The position numbers and the translations under genes were made by a program. Below the pieces are notes generated by a model, which saw only the letters and a list, made by a program, of their open reading frames with translations, was not told the origin of the DNA and did no database searches. Positions 1 to 8,782 of a stretch of DNA of 64,000 bases are shown here, in pieces (positions within the stretch are counted from its first letter, which is position 1; the number at the start of each line of letters is the position of its first letter). The stretch is from Halopseudomonas xiamenensis (lineage in GTDB: Bacteria; Pseudomonadota; Gammaproteobacteria; Pseudomonadales; Pseudomonadaceae): positions 1-64,000 of the forward strand of contig NZ_JACLGO010000022.1 in NCBI RefSeq assembly GCF_014219065.1. The letters are read 5' to 3'.

Positions 1-1
1 G

Positions 2-193
2 GTTGTCGAAGCCTTCCGAGGCTGTGCGCTCGATCAGGACGATACACTTGCAGATCTCATCGGGGCCCGCAGTCAAGCACTGCATACAGAGGCCGGATAT
101 ACGACAGACAACCTGCTCTTGTCATTGAATGTTGAAAGCCTTGCAATGAGGGAGGAGACCATATACGACAACCCAAGCTCCGCCGCAATGGGG
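2..193 (+). other. Open frame at left edge, possible gene 3' end (uncertain)
   Basis: The frame beginning at base 2 is open from the window edge and stays open far into the antisense of the next gene, so no natural stop separates the two. The translation (starting VVEAFRGCALDQ) matches no family I recognise. It could be the decayed 3' end of a gene whose stop was lost, or chance. No other credible coding sequence is visible in these 190 bases. Confidence 0.15.
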
Positions 194-847
194 CTACATT
201 TCCCCACCCTGATAACCACAGCCCCTGAGCCGCTGCCCATCACGCACCAGCACGGCGCTCAGGTGGTAATAGTCGCCGGTGCTGCGGTCGATGCAACCGG
301 AGGGGTACAGCCACAGTTCCAGCCCCTGGTCCTGCACGCCGCGGAACCCCAGCACGCCGTCGGGCATCTGCTCGGAGATCATCGACAGCTGCCGACCGCT
401 TTCCGCATCCTCGCTGGTCAGCCGCATGCCCTGGGCGGTGATGTCCACCCGCCAGGCCGGATCGAAGCTGAAGCCGACCCACTGGCTCGCCGCCGCGCTG
501 CTATCCATGCAACCCCGGCCAGTGGACTGCACCCGATGGGTCTTGCGCACTATCCAGCGGCCATCCTCCTCGGCCACCTCCAGCTCGGCGAACATCGACT
601 GCTGCCCCGGCTGGCCGACGTCATCGAACAGCCGACGCAGCTCAGGGGTCGGTTGCAGCAGGCGATCGTGTTCCTGCCCACAGGCGCGCAATGTCCAGTG
701 CCTGTCTCCGCGCTCGAGCATTCCCGCGACGCGCTGCGGCCCCGATTCATCACCCTTGGGCCACAGCGACCAGGAGGCGCACCCGCTCAGGCTGAGCGCC
801 ATTCCCAAGGCCGCCAAGAGCGGAAATCGGCCATTGCTAACTGCCAT
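194..847 (-). CDS. Putative outer-membrane lipoprotein of unknown function
   Basis: A 217-residue protein with a lipoprotein signal peptide. A short basic start and hydrophobic stretch end in a LSGC lipobox at about residues 20-23, so the mature protein should be diacylated on Cys23 and anchored in a membrane. The rest is soluble and rich in charged residues, with scattered Cys (CGQEH, RGCMD, SGCID, RGCGY) that could form periplasmic disulfides. I do not recognise a catalytic motif or name a family. It stands alone, divergent from the OmpA-like lipoprotein to its right, with 134 bp between the two starts serving both promoters. Confidence 0.8.
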   Translation of the reverse strand: MAVSNGRFPLLAALGMALSLSGCASWSLWPKGDESGPQRVAGMLERGDRHWTLRACGQEHDRLLQPTPELRRLFDDVGQPGQQSMFAELEVAEEDGRWIVRKTHRVQSTGRGCMDSSAAASQWVGFSFDPAWRVDITAQGMRLTSEDAESGRQLSMISEQMPDGVLGFRGVQDQGLELWLYPSGCIDRSTGDYYHLSAVLVRDGQRLRGCGYQGGEM

Positions 848-981
848 AGTGTGAACCTCTTTGAAGAATCGTCTATAAACCGATGAATTGCTTGTGTTTG
901 ATGGTCACATTCTGCTTTTGCAGTGGTAATCTGTGACCACTTTTCCAATTGGCCCGGGTTTACCCACTGTCTGGATAGAAC

Positions 982-1527
982 ATGAATATCATAAAAACCG
1001 TGACGCTGGCTTCGCTGGTTCTCCTTAGCGCCTGTTCCTCGAAGCAGGAGGTAGTACAGGCTCCCCCGGCACCGTCCTGGGCCGACTCCCGCATCGACAA
1101 CCTCACCGCACTGGCTACCCAGCAAGGTTACGAGGTCGAACGTGAAGGCGAGCAGATCCGCCTGCTGATCCCGGTCGATGGCAACTTCCACCCCAAGCGT
1201 ACCCTGTTGCTGCCCTCCGGCCTGGTGCCACTGAGCAAGGTAGCACAAGCGCTGAAGATCGATGGCGCCAGCCGCCTCACCGTGGTCGGCCACAGTGACA
1301 GCGATGGCAGTCACGAACTGAACGAGAAGCTGAGCCTGGAACGGGCCCAGGCCGTGGCTAACGTGCTGCGCCTGGGTGGCATCGAGCGCCAGCGCATGCA
1401 CCTGCGCGCCATGGCCGACAACCAGCCACGTGCCGATAACAGCACCTATACCGGCCGCAAGCTGAACCGCCGGGTCGAGATCATCCTCACTCCGTACCAG
1501 GCTACCAGCGTCGCCCTGGCCGAGTGA
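982..1527 (+). CDS. OmpA-domain lipoprotein
   Basis: A 181-residue lipoprotein. The signal peptide ends in LLSAC (lipobox Cys at residue 18). After a short linker, residues about 70-175 form an OmpA C-terminal peptidoglycan-binding domain, recognisable from VVGHSDSDGS, LSLERAQAVANVL and the closing GRKLNRRVEIIL, which hold the conserved Asp and Arg that grip diaminopimelate. Family knowledge says such proteins tie the outer membrane to peptidoglycan (Pal/YiaD-like). It is monocistronic; a REP-like palindrome follows the stop. Which OmpA-like subfamily it belongs to cannot be decided by eye. Confidence 0.88.
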   Translation: MNIIKTVTLASLVLLSACSSKQEVVQAPPAPSWADSRIDNLTALATQQGYEVEREGEQIRLLIPVDGNFHPKRTLLLPSGLVPLSKVAQALKIDGASRLTVVGHSDSDGSHELNEKLSLERAQAVANVLRLGGIERQRMHLRAMADNQPRADNSTYTGRKLNRRVEIILTPYQATSVALAE

Positions 1528-1545
1528 TGGTGTGATCCGCCAACA

Positions 1546-1581
1546 GGTGTAGCACTCCGGTCTGGGATCGGGTGCTATGCC
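1546..1581. repeat. REP-like palindrome, TGTAGC family
   Basis: Imperfect inverted repeat GGTGTAGCACTC / GGGTGCTATGCC just after the OmpA-like gene. It resembles the better-conserved palindromes at 34297 and 50202 (GGTGTAGCGCCC / GGGCGCTACGYC) and is taken as a diverged member of that family. Confidence 0.55.
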
Positions 1582-1853
1582 TGCTTCATTGTTGCTGAGG
1601 CGTGTCGTCGAGTCGAGCCGCTCGACAAGCCGGGTATCCCGCTATCGCCCCGGGGCGGGGCTTGTATGGTTTTCCTACAGGTCCAAAATGGACCTGTCAG
1701 GGTGGAGGGCGCGGCAATCCACAGGTGCCGGCGACACCGTGCCCGTGGATTGCTTCACCGCGTTGCGGTTCGCAATGACGGAGTAGAGAGGGGCCGCAGT
1801 TGCATGGGACCATAGAAGCTCCCACCGGATGTCAGCTCCCACCATGAACTCTG
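1582..1853. repeat. Gene-free stretch with a GCAATGACG-type repeat
   Basis: No gene is visible between the OmpA-like lipoprotein and phaG. The stretch holds a GTCGAG-rich palindrome near 1605-1630. At about 1713-1780 GGCAATCCAC is mirrored by GTGGATTGC, followed by a GTTGCGGTTCGCAATGACG tail. The latter belongs to the same family as the larger palindrome at 26331-26410. No promoter was identified. Confidence 0.5.
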
Positions 1854-2183
1854 TCAGTGCTTCCAGGGCTCGCCCCGGGTCCGCCCTTCCCTCCTGACCT
1901 GCAACTGCATCGCCGCCTTGGCCAGCATGCTGGCACTGGTCGGTGCGGTCATGAACAGGAAAATGCTGATCAGCAGCTCATGCAGCCCCAGCTCGCCAGT
2001 GCTGCTGAAATACAGCATGGAGCCCAGTACCAGCGCACCGACACCCAGCGTGGTGGCCTTGGTTGGCCCGTGCAGACGCATATAGAAATCCGGCAACTTG
2101 AACAGGCCGAAGGAGCCGATCAGGGCGAACAGACTGCCGGTCAGCAACAACCCCGCCACCAGCCACTCGATCAGGTCAGGCAT
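1854..2183 (-). CDS. phaG: Mrp/Pha cation:proton antiporter subunit G
   Basis: A 109-residue membrane protein with three hydrophobic segments (about residues 8-28, 40-60, 66-86) and the subunit G hallmarks GSFGLFKLPDFYMRLHGPTKA and LFMTAPTSASMLAKAA. It is the last cistron of a minus-strand antiporter operon that exchanges Na+ or K+ for protons across the inner membrane and supports salt and alkali tolerance. It starts 8 bp after the phaF stop with an AGGAG Shine-Dalgarno. The basic hydrophilic tail is usual for subunit G. Confidence 0.95.
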   Translation of the reverse strand: MPDLIEWLVAGLLLTGSLFALIGSFGLFKLPDFYMRLHGPTKATTLGVGALVLGSMLYFSSTGELGLHELLISIFLFMTAPTSASMLAKAAMQLQVRREGRTRGEPWKH

Positions 2184-2191
2184 GTACGCTC

Positions 2192-2461
2192 CTATTCGAT
2201 GATATTGCCGCGCAGCAGGTATTTGGCCACTGCCACGGTGCCGACGAAGCCCATCACCGCGATCAGCAGCGCCACCTCAAAATACAGGTTCGAGCGCAGC
2301 AGTAGGCCGAACAGGATCAGCAGCGCGATGGCATTGATATACAGGGTGTCCAGCGCCAGCACCCGGTCGGGCATGTCCGGCCCCCTGAGCAGGCGCAACA
2401 GGCACAGCAGCATGGCCAGCGACAGCATGCCCAGGCAGATGATGATCACGGTCTGGAGCAT
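2192..2461 (-). CDS. phaF: Mrp/Pha antiporter subunit F
   Basis: An 89-residue protein with three transmembrane helices. The stretch GPDMPDRVLALDTLY is the subunit F signature and carries the conserved Asp residues thought to take part in Na+ handling. Its start overlaps the end of phaE by 16 bp, indicating translational coupling. It is a small structural subunit of the hetero-oligomeric Mrp complex in the inner membrane. Confidence 0.95.
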   Translation of the reverse strand: MLQTVIIICLGMLSLAMLLCLLRLLRGPDMPDRVLALDTLYINAIALLILFGLLLRSNLYFEVALLIAVMGFVGTVAVAKYLLRGNIIE

Positions 2462-2952
2462 TCGAATGCCTCCATCAGGGGTTTTTCGTAGCGCTGCTTG
2501 ATGGTGTCGATCAGCTCCTGTGCATCCGGCACATCCAGGCCGTGGATCAGCAGGCAGGCGTGATCGTCACTGATATCCGCCGATACCGTACCCGGCGTCA
2601 GGGAAATGGTATTGGCCAGCACGCTGATGGCGAACTCGTTGCGCAGCTCCAGCGGATAGACCACGAAGGCCGGGCGCAGCCGGGCATTTGGCCCGAGTAC
2701 CAAGCGCGCCACCTGGACGTTGGCGACGACGATATCCCCCAGCACCCGCAACGCAAAACGCGCCAGCACCAGCGGTCGGTACAACGTCGGCGGCCGGGGC
2801 CAGAAGCGCCGGGTCAGTTGCGGAATGAGCAGCGCCAGCACCAGCCCCAACAGCAGCGAACCGACCGACAGCTGGTTGACCAGCAGTTGCCAGATGCCCA
2901 GCAGTACCAGGCTCAGCCAGGGGTGCGGCAACCAGCGCCGGCGCGTGGTCAT
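2446..2952 (-). CDS. phaE: Mrp/Pha antiporter subunit E
   Basis: A 168-residue protein starting MTTRRRWLP. The start was chosen because its ATG overlaps the phaD stop as ATGA; a longer reading of the same frame runs through phaD antisense-free sequence and is not a gene. Two or three N-terminal helices are followed by a cytosolic domain containing NTISLTPGTVSADISDD, the conserved subunit E motif. Subunit E is needed for assembly of the Mrp complex rather than for ion conduction itself, by analogy with Bacillus and rhizobial systems. Confidence 0.94.
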   Translation of the reverse strand: MTTRRRWLPHPWLSLVLLGIWQLLVNQLSVGSLLLGLVLALLIPQLTRRFWPRPPTLYRPLVLARFALRVLGDIVVANVQVARLVLGPNARLRPAFVVYPLELRNEFAISVLANTISLTPGTVSADISDDHACLLIHGLDVPDAQELIDTIKQRYEKPLMEAFECSRP

Positions 2953-4460
2953 GGCCGCCCTCCTTCCAGCACCTGCCGGGTGTAGGCTGCCGGCTCCAGC
3001 AACTGTGTAGCTGTGGCATCCAGGTAGCCCAGCAGCGGCTCGGCAAACACCACCAGCAGCAGCGAACACAGCAGCAGCGAGCTGGCCGCCAGCAGGCACA
3101 CCCGGTCCAATGCCTGGCCCGGCGCCGCTGCCGCGTCGATACGCCAGAACAGCGTGCTGCCGGCGCGGCTCAATGTGACAATGGCCAGCAGGCCGCTGCC
3201 CAGCAGCAACCCATAGAACCAGGCGGCGGCCACCCCGGTGCCGGCCGCGCGCAGCAACAGCAGCTTGCCGACGAAGCCGGATAACGGCGGCAGGCCGATG
3301 ACTGAGATCGCCGCGAGAAAAAACAGCCCGCTGAGCAGCATCGGCCTGGGCAATGCCGGGCCCGGCACCAGCCGCCCGACGAAGCGCCGCCCCCGGCAGT
3401 CCGACAGCACCCCGGCCAGCAGGAACAGCGCGCCGCAGATCCAGGTGGAGTGCACCAGGTAGTACAGGCTGCCAACCAGCGCCGCCTGACTGTGCAGCGC
3501 CACGCCGGCCAGCAGGGTGCCGACCGAGACCAGCAGCAGATAGGCGACCAGGCCATTCAAGGTACTGGCGGCCAGTGCGCCGAGGCTGCCCAGCAGCATG
3601 GTCAACAGGCCCGCCGGCCACAGCCAGGTGTTGGCCAGTTGCGCCAGCGGCCCGGCGGCAGTCTCACCGAACACCTGCAAATAGACCCGCAGGATCGAAT
3701 AGATACCGACCTTGGTCATGATGGCGAACAGCGCCGCCACCGGTGGGGTGGCCGCGGCATAGGCCCTGGGCAGCCAGAAGTACAACGGGAACACCGCCGC
3801 CTTGAGGCCGAACACCACCAGCAACAGCATGGCGGCCGTACCGACCAGCGGCACATCGGCTGGCGGCAGCTGGGCTACGCGCTGGGACAGGTCGGCCATG
3901 TTCAGCGTCCCGGTCACCCCGTACAGGGTACCGACCGCGATCAGGAACAGCGCCGAGCCGAACAGGTTGAGCAGCACATAGTGCAGCCCCGAACGCACCC
4001 GCGCCGAGCCGGCACCGTGCAGCAGCAGTGCATAGGAGGCGATCAGCAGGATCTCGAAGAACACGAACAGGTTGAACAGGTCGCCGGTGAGGAAGGCACC
4101 ATTGATACCCATCAGCTGGAACTGGAACAGGGCATGAAAATGCGCGCCCAACGCATCGCTGCCACGCACGGCATAGAGCATCGCCGCCGCGGCCAGCACG
4201 GCACTGACCAGCAACATCAGCGCCGCCAGGTGGTCCACCACCAGGATGATGCCGAAAGGTGGCAGCCAGTTGCCGGCGGCGTATACCTGCACTCCGGCGC
4301 TGGCCTGCCCCATCAGCAGCATCGCCAGCGGCAGCTGCAGCAGTGTCGCCAGCAGGCCGAGTCTGCGCCTGAGTTGCAGGCGCCGCGGCCCCATTAACAG
4401 CAACAGCGCCCCGCAGAACATCGGCAGGATGATCGGCAGCACCGCCAGATGATCCATCAT
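2949..4460 (-). CDS. phaD: Mrp/Pha antiporter subunit D (NuoN/NuoM-like)
   Basis: A 503-residue polytopic membrane protein of the proton-translocating complex I subunit superfamily. The HAMP-like central lysine regions are visible in FGLKAAVFPLYFWLP and the AYAAATPPVAALF loop, as in NuoM/NuoN, and ITGDLFNLFVFFEI-type sequence marks the discontinuous helix. About fourteen transmembrane helices are expected. Together with subunit A it forms the ion-translocating core. Two Met codons open the frame; the first overlaps the phaC stop (ATGA), so it is used here. Confidence 0.95.
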   Translation of the reverse strand: MMDHLAVLPIILPMFCGALLLLMGPRRLQLRRRLGLLATLLQLPLAMLLMGQASAGVQVYAAGNWLPPFGIILVVDHLAALMLLVSAVLAAAAMLYAVRGSDALGAHFHALFQFQLMGINGAFLTGDLFNLFVFFEILLIASYALLLHGAGSARVRSGLHYVLLNLFGSALFLIAVGTLYGVTGTLNMADLSQRVAQLPPADVPLVGTAAMLLLVVFGLKAAVFPLYFWLPRAYAAATPPVAALFAIMTKVGIYSILRVYLQVFGETAAGPLAQLANTWLWPAGLLTMLLGSLGALAASTLNGLVAYLLLVSVGTLLAGVALHSQAALVGSLYYLVHSTWICGALFLLAGVLSDCRGRRFVGRLVPGPALPRPMLLSGLFFLAAISVIGLPPLSGFVGKLLLLRAAGTGVAAAWFYGLLLGSGLLAIVTLSRAGSTLFWRIDAAAAPGQALDRVCLLAASSLLLCSLLLVVFAEPLLGYLDATATQLLEPAAYTRQVLEGGRP

Positions 4461-4783
4461 TGGCCTCCCTTGCCGTCCACATGATCGTTGTCCAGCTCAC
4501 CCCGGGCGCGCAACGCCAGCACCAGGGAGAAGGCCGTCATACCGAAACCGATGACGATGGCGGTGAGTACCAGCGCCTGGGGCAACGGGTCGGTGTGCTC
4601 GGCGACCTGGCCGATGACTGGCGGCATGCCGGTGTGCAGCCGCCCCATGGCGAACAGGAACAGGTTGACCGCATAGCTGATCAGGGTCAGCCCGACCACC
4701 ACCGGGAAGGTTCGCGCACGCAGCAGCAGGTACACACCGGACATGGTCAGCACCCCCAGGGTCAGGGCATACAGCAGCTCCAT
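4457..4783 (-). CDS. phaC: Mrp/Pha antiporter subunit C (NuoK-like)
   Basis: A 108-residue protein starting [10 protein letters not shown] with three transmembrane helices, homologous to NuoK of complex I. GLTLISYAVNLFLFAMGR and DPLPQALVLTAIVIGFG are the diagnostic segments; the latter is close to invariant in MrpC. The start was set at 4783, where the ATG shares one base with the phaAB stop (TGATG). A longer in-frame reading upstream would overlap phaAB by over 200 bp and is rejected. Confidence 0.95.
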   Translation of the reverse strand: MELLYALTLGVLTMSGVYLLLRARTFPVVVGLTLISYAVNLFLFAMGRLHTGMPPVIGQVAEHTDPLPQALVLTAIVIGFGMTAFSLVLALRARGELDNDHVDGKGGQ

Positions 4784-7569
4784 CAGTTGACCTCCCTGGT
4801 ACGAGGAGACAGACGGCCCAGGTTGGACAGGATCAGCAGCATGGCACCGACCACCGTGAGATACACGCCCAGATCGAACAGCATCGCCGTGGCCAGTTCG
4901 ACCTCGCCCACCAGCGCAATGCCGATATGACCGAAGGCGCTGGTCAGGAATGGATAGCCGAACGCCCAGGCACCCAAGCCGGTCAGGCCGGCGATGATCA
5001 CCCCGCCAGCGGCCAGCCACTGGTAGTTCAATGACCAGCGCTGGTCGGTCCAGGCATTGCCGCTGGCCACGTATTGCAGGATCAGCGCCACCGCGGTGAT
5101 CAGCCCGGCGATGAAGCCACCGCCGGGCAGGTTGTGCCCGCGCAGGAAGATGAACACCGACACCATCAGCGCCAGCGGCAGGATCAGCCGTGACAGCTTG
5201 ACCAGCAGGAAGGGCCGGCGGTCCTCTGCCCAGGGGCGTCCCAGAGTGTCACCCGTTGGCCGCCGCAGACGCAGACCATCGAGCAGGGCGAAGATCGCCG
5301 CGGCGGCAATCGCCAGCACGGTGATCTCGCCCATGGTGTCGAAGCCGCGAAAATCGACCAGAATCACGTTCACCACATTGCTACCCCCGCCACCGGACAG
5401 GCTGTTGGCGAGGAAGTAGCCGGCAATGCTGTCATAGGGTCGGGTCAGCACCGCCAGGCACAGCACACTGACCAGCACCCCGGCCAGCCCGGCGATCACC
5501 AGGTCACGACCACGCCGCAGCGCCGAGGACTCCACCGGCGTGTGGTCCGGCAGGAAGAACAGCGCCAGCATCATCAAGATGATGGTCACCGACTCCACCG
5601 ACAGCTGGGTCAGCGCCAGGTCCGGCGCCGAAAAGCGGGCGAATGCCAGCGCCACGAACAGCCCCACCACACTGAGCATGACCAGCGCCAGCAACCGGCG
5701 CCGATGCCAACAGGCGGTAGCCACGGCGGCTGCCATCAGCATCAGCGCGCAGGCCAGGGTGGCACCATCCACCGCGGACATCGGCACCGCGCCACGCAGC
5801 GACGGCAACTGCAGCAGCCAGTAACCGCTGACCAGCAACGCCGTCAGCAGCATCCAGCTCATGTACCGCTGCAGCGACATACCCTCGAAACGCAGGGTGA
5901 ACAGCGCCGCCAGGTTGACCAGGCGCTGGGTCTGCTGTTCGAAGATATCCTTGGCATTCAGGTGCGGCAGATGCACGTACCAGCCCAGTAGCCGGCGGCG
6001 GAGAAAGTAGATCAGACAGCCCAGCAGCAACACCACCATACTCATCAGCAGCGGCAGGTTGAAGCCGTGCCAGAGCGCCAGGCTGTAGGACGGCAGCTCA
6101 CCCCCGAGGGTCGCGCCCGCCGCCACCGCCAGCAGGCCACCCACGGTCACCCCGGGCAGCAGCCCCAGCAACAGGCACAGCGCAACCAGGATCTCCACCG
6201 GCACCTTCATGTAGCGAGTCGGTTCGTGCGGCGGGAATTTCGGCAGGTTCACCGGCTTGCCATTGAAGAACACGTCATGGATGAAGCGCAGTGAATAGGC
6301 CACCGAAAATACCCCGGCGACCACCGCCACCAGCGGCACTACCCAGCTGTAGTTGCCGAACTGGTGCTGCTGCAGGGTCTCGGTGAAGAACATCTCCTTG
6401 CTCAGGAAGCCGTTGAGCAGCGGTACCCCGGCCATCGATGCCGCCGCGACCATGGCCAGCGTCGCGGTATGCGGCATGTAGCGCCACAGCCCGTTGATAC
6501 GGCGCATGTCGCGGGTGCCGGTCTCGTGGTCGATGATGCCGGCGGCCATGAACAGCGAGGCCTTGAAGATCGCATGATTGATGATGTGGAACACCGCGGC
6601 GACCGCCGCCAGCCGGGTATCCAGGCCCAGCAGCAGGGTGATCAGCCCCAGGTGGCTGATGGTCGAATAGGCCAGCAGGCCCTTGAAGTCATGCTGGAAC
6701 AGCGCGGTGCAGGCGCCCAGCAGCAGGGTGAGCATGCCGGTGATGCTGACCAGCAGGAACCACAGCTCGGTATCCGACAGCGCCGGGTACAGGCGCGCCA
6801 GCAGGAACACCCCGGCCTTGACCATGGTCGCCGAATGCAGGTAGGCCGAGACCGGCGTGGGTGCCGCCATGGCATGCGGCAGCCAGAAGTGAAACGGGAA
6901 CTGCGCCGACTTGGTGAACACACCCAGCAGCACCAGCACCAGGACCAGCGGATACAGCGCGTGGGCACGGATCACCTCCCCCGCCGCCAGCACGTCGCTG
7001 AGCTGATAGCTGCCGACCACCTGCCCCAGCAGCAATATCCCGGCGAGCAATGCCAGGCCGCCACCGCCGGTCACCACCAGCGACATGCGCGCGCCCTTGC
7101 GCGCATCGGCCGAATGCGACCAGTAGCCGATCAGCAGGAACGAGGACAGGCTGGTCAGCTCCCAGAAGAACATCATCAGCAGCAGGTTTTCCGTCAGCAC
7201 CACGCCGAGCATGGCGGCCATGAATACCAGCAGCAGGCTGAAGAAGCGCCCCATCGGGTCCTGCCGGGACAGGTAGTAGCGTGCGTAGAGGATGATCAGG
7301 ATGCCGATGCCGAGGATCAGCAGGGCGAACAGAAACCCCAGGCCATCCAGGCGAAAGCTGAGATGCAGGCCCAGCCGTTCGATCCACGGCCAGCTGTGCA
7401 CCAGCACCTCCCCGGCAAATACCGCGCTGGCTTGCGTCCACAGCAACACCAGTCCCGCCAGCGGTGCCAGCATGGTCGACAGCGCACACAGCGAGCGGCC
7501 ACGACCGTCCGCCAGCAGCGGCAGGACCGCGCCCAGCATCGGCAGTAGAACGATCAGCGCCAGGATCAT
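4783..7569 (-). CDS. phaAB: Mrp/Pha antiporter fused subunit A/B
   Basis: A 928-residue membrane protein that opens the operon. Residues about 1-500 are the NuoL-like MrpA core ([44 protein letters not shown] with its conserved Lys and His). Residues about 600-780 are the MrpA C-terminal helices. Residues about 790-928 are a fused MrpB domain ([26 protein letters not shown]). A fused A/B subunit and six rather than seven cistrons define group 2 Mrp systems, called Pha in rhizobia and pseudomonads. Cation specificity (Na+ or K+) cannot be read from the sequence. The ATG is preceded by a weak GGAG. Confidence 0.95.
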   Translation of the reverse strand: MILALIVLLPMLGAVLPLLADGRGRSLCALSTMLAPLAGLVLLWTQASAVFAGEVLVHSWPWIERLGLHLSFRLDGLGFLFALLILGIGILIILYARYYLSRQDPMGRFFSLLLVFMAAMLGVVLTENLLLMMFFWELTSLSSFLLIGYWSHSADARKGARMSLVVTGGGGLALLAGILLLGQVVGSYQLSDVLAAGEVIRAHALYPLVLVLVLLGVFTKSAQFPFHFWLPHAMAAPTPVSAYLHSATMVKAGVFLLARLYPALSDTELWFLLVSITGMLTLLLGACTALFQHDFKGLLAYSTISHLGLITLLLGLDTRLAAVAAVFHIINHAIFKASLFMAAGIIDHETGTRDMRRINGLWRYMPHTATLAMVAAASMAGVPLLNGFLSKEMFFTETLQQHQFGNYSWVVPLVAVVAGVFSVAYSLRFIHDVFFNGKPVNLPKFPPHEPTRYMKVPVEILVALCLLLGLLPGVTVGGLLAVAAGATLGGELPSYSLALWHGFNLPLLMSMVVLLLGCLIYFLRRRLLGWYVHLPHLNAKDIFEQQTQRLVNLAALFTLRFEGMSLQRYMSWMLLTALLVSGYWLLQLPSLRGAVPMSAVDGATLACALMLMAAAVATACWHRRRLLALVMLSVVGLFVALAFARFSAPDLALTQLSVESVTIILMMLALFFLPDHTPVESSALRRGRDLVIAGLAGVLVSVLCLAVLTRPYDSIAGYFLANSLSGGGGSNVVNVILVDFRGFDTMGEITVLAIAAAAIFALLDGLRLRRPTGDTLGRPWAEDRRPFLLVKLSRLILPLALMVSVFIFLRGHNLPGGGFIAGLITAVALILQYVASGNAWTDQRWSLNYQWLAAGGVIIAGLTGLGAWAFGYPFLTSAFGHIGIALVGEVELATAMLFDLGVYLTVVGAMLLILSNLGRLSPRTREVN

Positions 7570-7679
7570 CCCGGGTACTCCATGGAAGTTTCATCGGCGG
7601 CACCTCAGCCCGCGGGCATGCCGCCTGAAACAACCATAGACCATGGGAAGGATTGCCGTTTCCATAACGGCATGGAGAC

Positions 7680-7706
7680 GAGAGTTGTCGAGCGCCTGCT
7701 CGACGA
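7680..7706. repeat. GTCGAGC palindrome in promoter gap of the pha operon
   Basis: GTCGAGCGCCTGCTCGAC (about 7687-7704) is a near-perfect palindrome followed by GACAGCGGCGG. A similar CGCTCGACGACAGCGG string occurs near 39902, and a GTCGAG palindrome near 1605, so this is a small dispersed repeat. The remaining gap between slyB and phaAB (7570-7757) contains no gene. Confidence 0.45.
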
Positions 7707-7757
7707 CAGCGGCGGACCGGGCGACCGCTGCGGATCACCCGGTTGCATCAGGAATGA

Positions 7758-8219
7758 CTACTTGCTTACCCGGGAAACGCCATTGACCGTAAGAATGCGT
7801 ACCCGCTCACCGGCGGCGAAGGACACGTTCGGATCGACTTCCTGCACATAGGCCCGGGTAGTACCGCCATCCTCGCGCACCGTGATCTCGATACCCTGGT
7901 TGCGGGTGATGCCTTCTTCGGCGGCCGCACCAGCCATACCGCCTGCTACCGCGCCCAGCACACCGGTGATGATGCTGCCGCGTCCGCCACCGACCGAGCT
8001 GCCGGCTACCCCGCCGATCACCGCACCGGCGCCGGTACCGATATTGGTCTTGGTACCCTCGATCTGCACCAGCCGCACCGACTCCACGGTCCCCATGCGC
8101 ACGGTCTGCGGCGCCCGCGCCTCGGAGCGGCTGTAGGTATCGCCGGTCAGGTTCGAGGCACAGCCACTGAGCACCAGCAATGCGCCGAACAGGCAGCTCA
8201 TGAGAATTCGTATGTTCAT
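7758..8219 (-). CDS. SlyB/Pcp-type glycine-zipper outer-membrane lipoprotein
   Basis: A 153-residue lipoprotein. The signal peptide ends in LSGC (Cys19). Residues about 55-100 are a glycine-zipper 2TM domain (GTGAGAVIGGVAGSSVGGG, VLGAVAGGMAGAAAEEG), followed by a beta-rich C-terminal domain. This layout matches the SlyB/Pcp family, which stabilises the outer membrane under envelope stress and is PhoP-regulated in enterics. No PhoP box is evident here. It is monocistronic, reading away from an empty 287-bp region. Confidence 0.85.
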   Translation of the reverse strand: MNIRILMSCLFGALLVLSGCASNLTGDTYSRSEARAPQTVRMGTVESVRLVQIEGTKTNIGTGAGAVIGGVAGSSVGGGRGSIITGVLGAVAGGMAGAAAEEGITRNQGIEITVREDGGTTRAYVQEVDPNVSFAAGERVRILTVNGVSRVSK

Positions 8220-8506
8220 GTGTCACCATCCCGTTTGCAGTGTGAGACCCGCGTCAGGTCATCAATCATGCGCTTTTGCCATCTGTCTCAGCGTTGGACT
8301 GCAAACAGTGGAAAATGTTGCGCATGGCCTTTTATCGGTTTTATCCGCCAGCCGGTCGAGCATAGCCGGTATTTGCTATAGAATCCGCGCCAGTTTCCAG
8401 CGGCATGGCACGCCATGCATCGCTACCATACCTGCTTTCGCCGTACCCACCAGAATAATAACAACGCCTGCGGGACACGGACACCGACTTTACCGGAGGC
8501 AATTGC
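8220..8506. other. Gene-free divergent region between slyB-like gene and small membrane protein
   Basis: This gap separates two divergent starts. A string TGCTATAGAATCC near 8370 could be a -10 element for the right-hand gene, without a convincing -35. No repeat or RNA gene is evident. Confidence 0.3.
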
Positions 8507-8782
8507 ATGCCCATATTTCAGGCTGCGTGGATCTACTATCTGAACAACAGCGCCCTGGTGCTCAACGGCCTGGCGCTGTTCTATGCACTCAGTGGCAGCT
8601 GGCTGATCCTTGCCACCCAACTGCGCACCGCCCGCGCCCTGCGCCTGCTGAGCAGCCCTGGCGCGGTACTGGCAACCAGCCTGCCCGAGGCCACCCAGCG
8701 CAGCAACCGGCTGTTCCTGCTGGTCGGCGGTGTCTGCCTGGCCCTGGCGCTAGGCCTGAGCCTGGTCTCCCGCCTGGTCTGA
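8507..8782 (+). CDS. Small two-helix membrane protein, unknown function
   Basis: A 91-residue protein with a good Shine-Dalgarno (GGAGG, 7 bases before ATG). Two hydrophobic helices (about residues 15-40 and 68-88) flank a cationic cytosolic stretch (TQLRTARALRLLSS), giving a hairpin topology. No family is recognised. Its 3' end overlaps the convergent acyltransferase gene by 33 bp, so the last eleven codons are read on both strands. Confidence 0.75.
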   Translation: MPIFQAAWIYYLNNSALVLNGLALFYALSGSWLILATQLRTARALRLLSSPGAVLATSLPEATQRSNRLFLLVGGVCLALALGLSLVSRLV

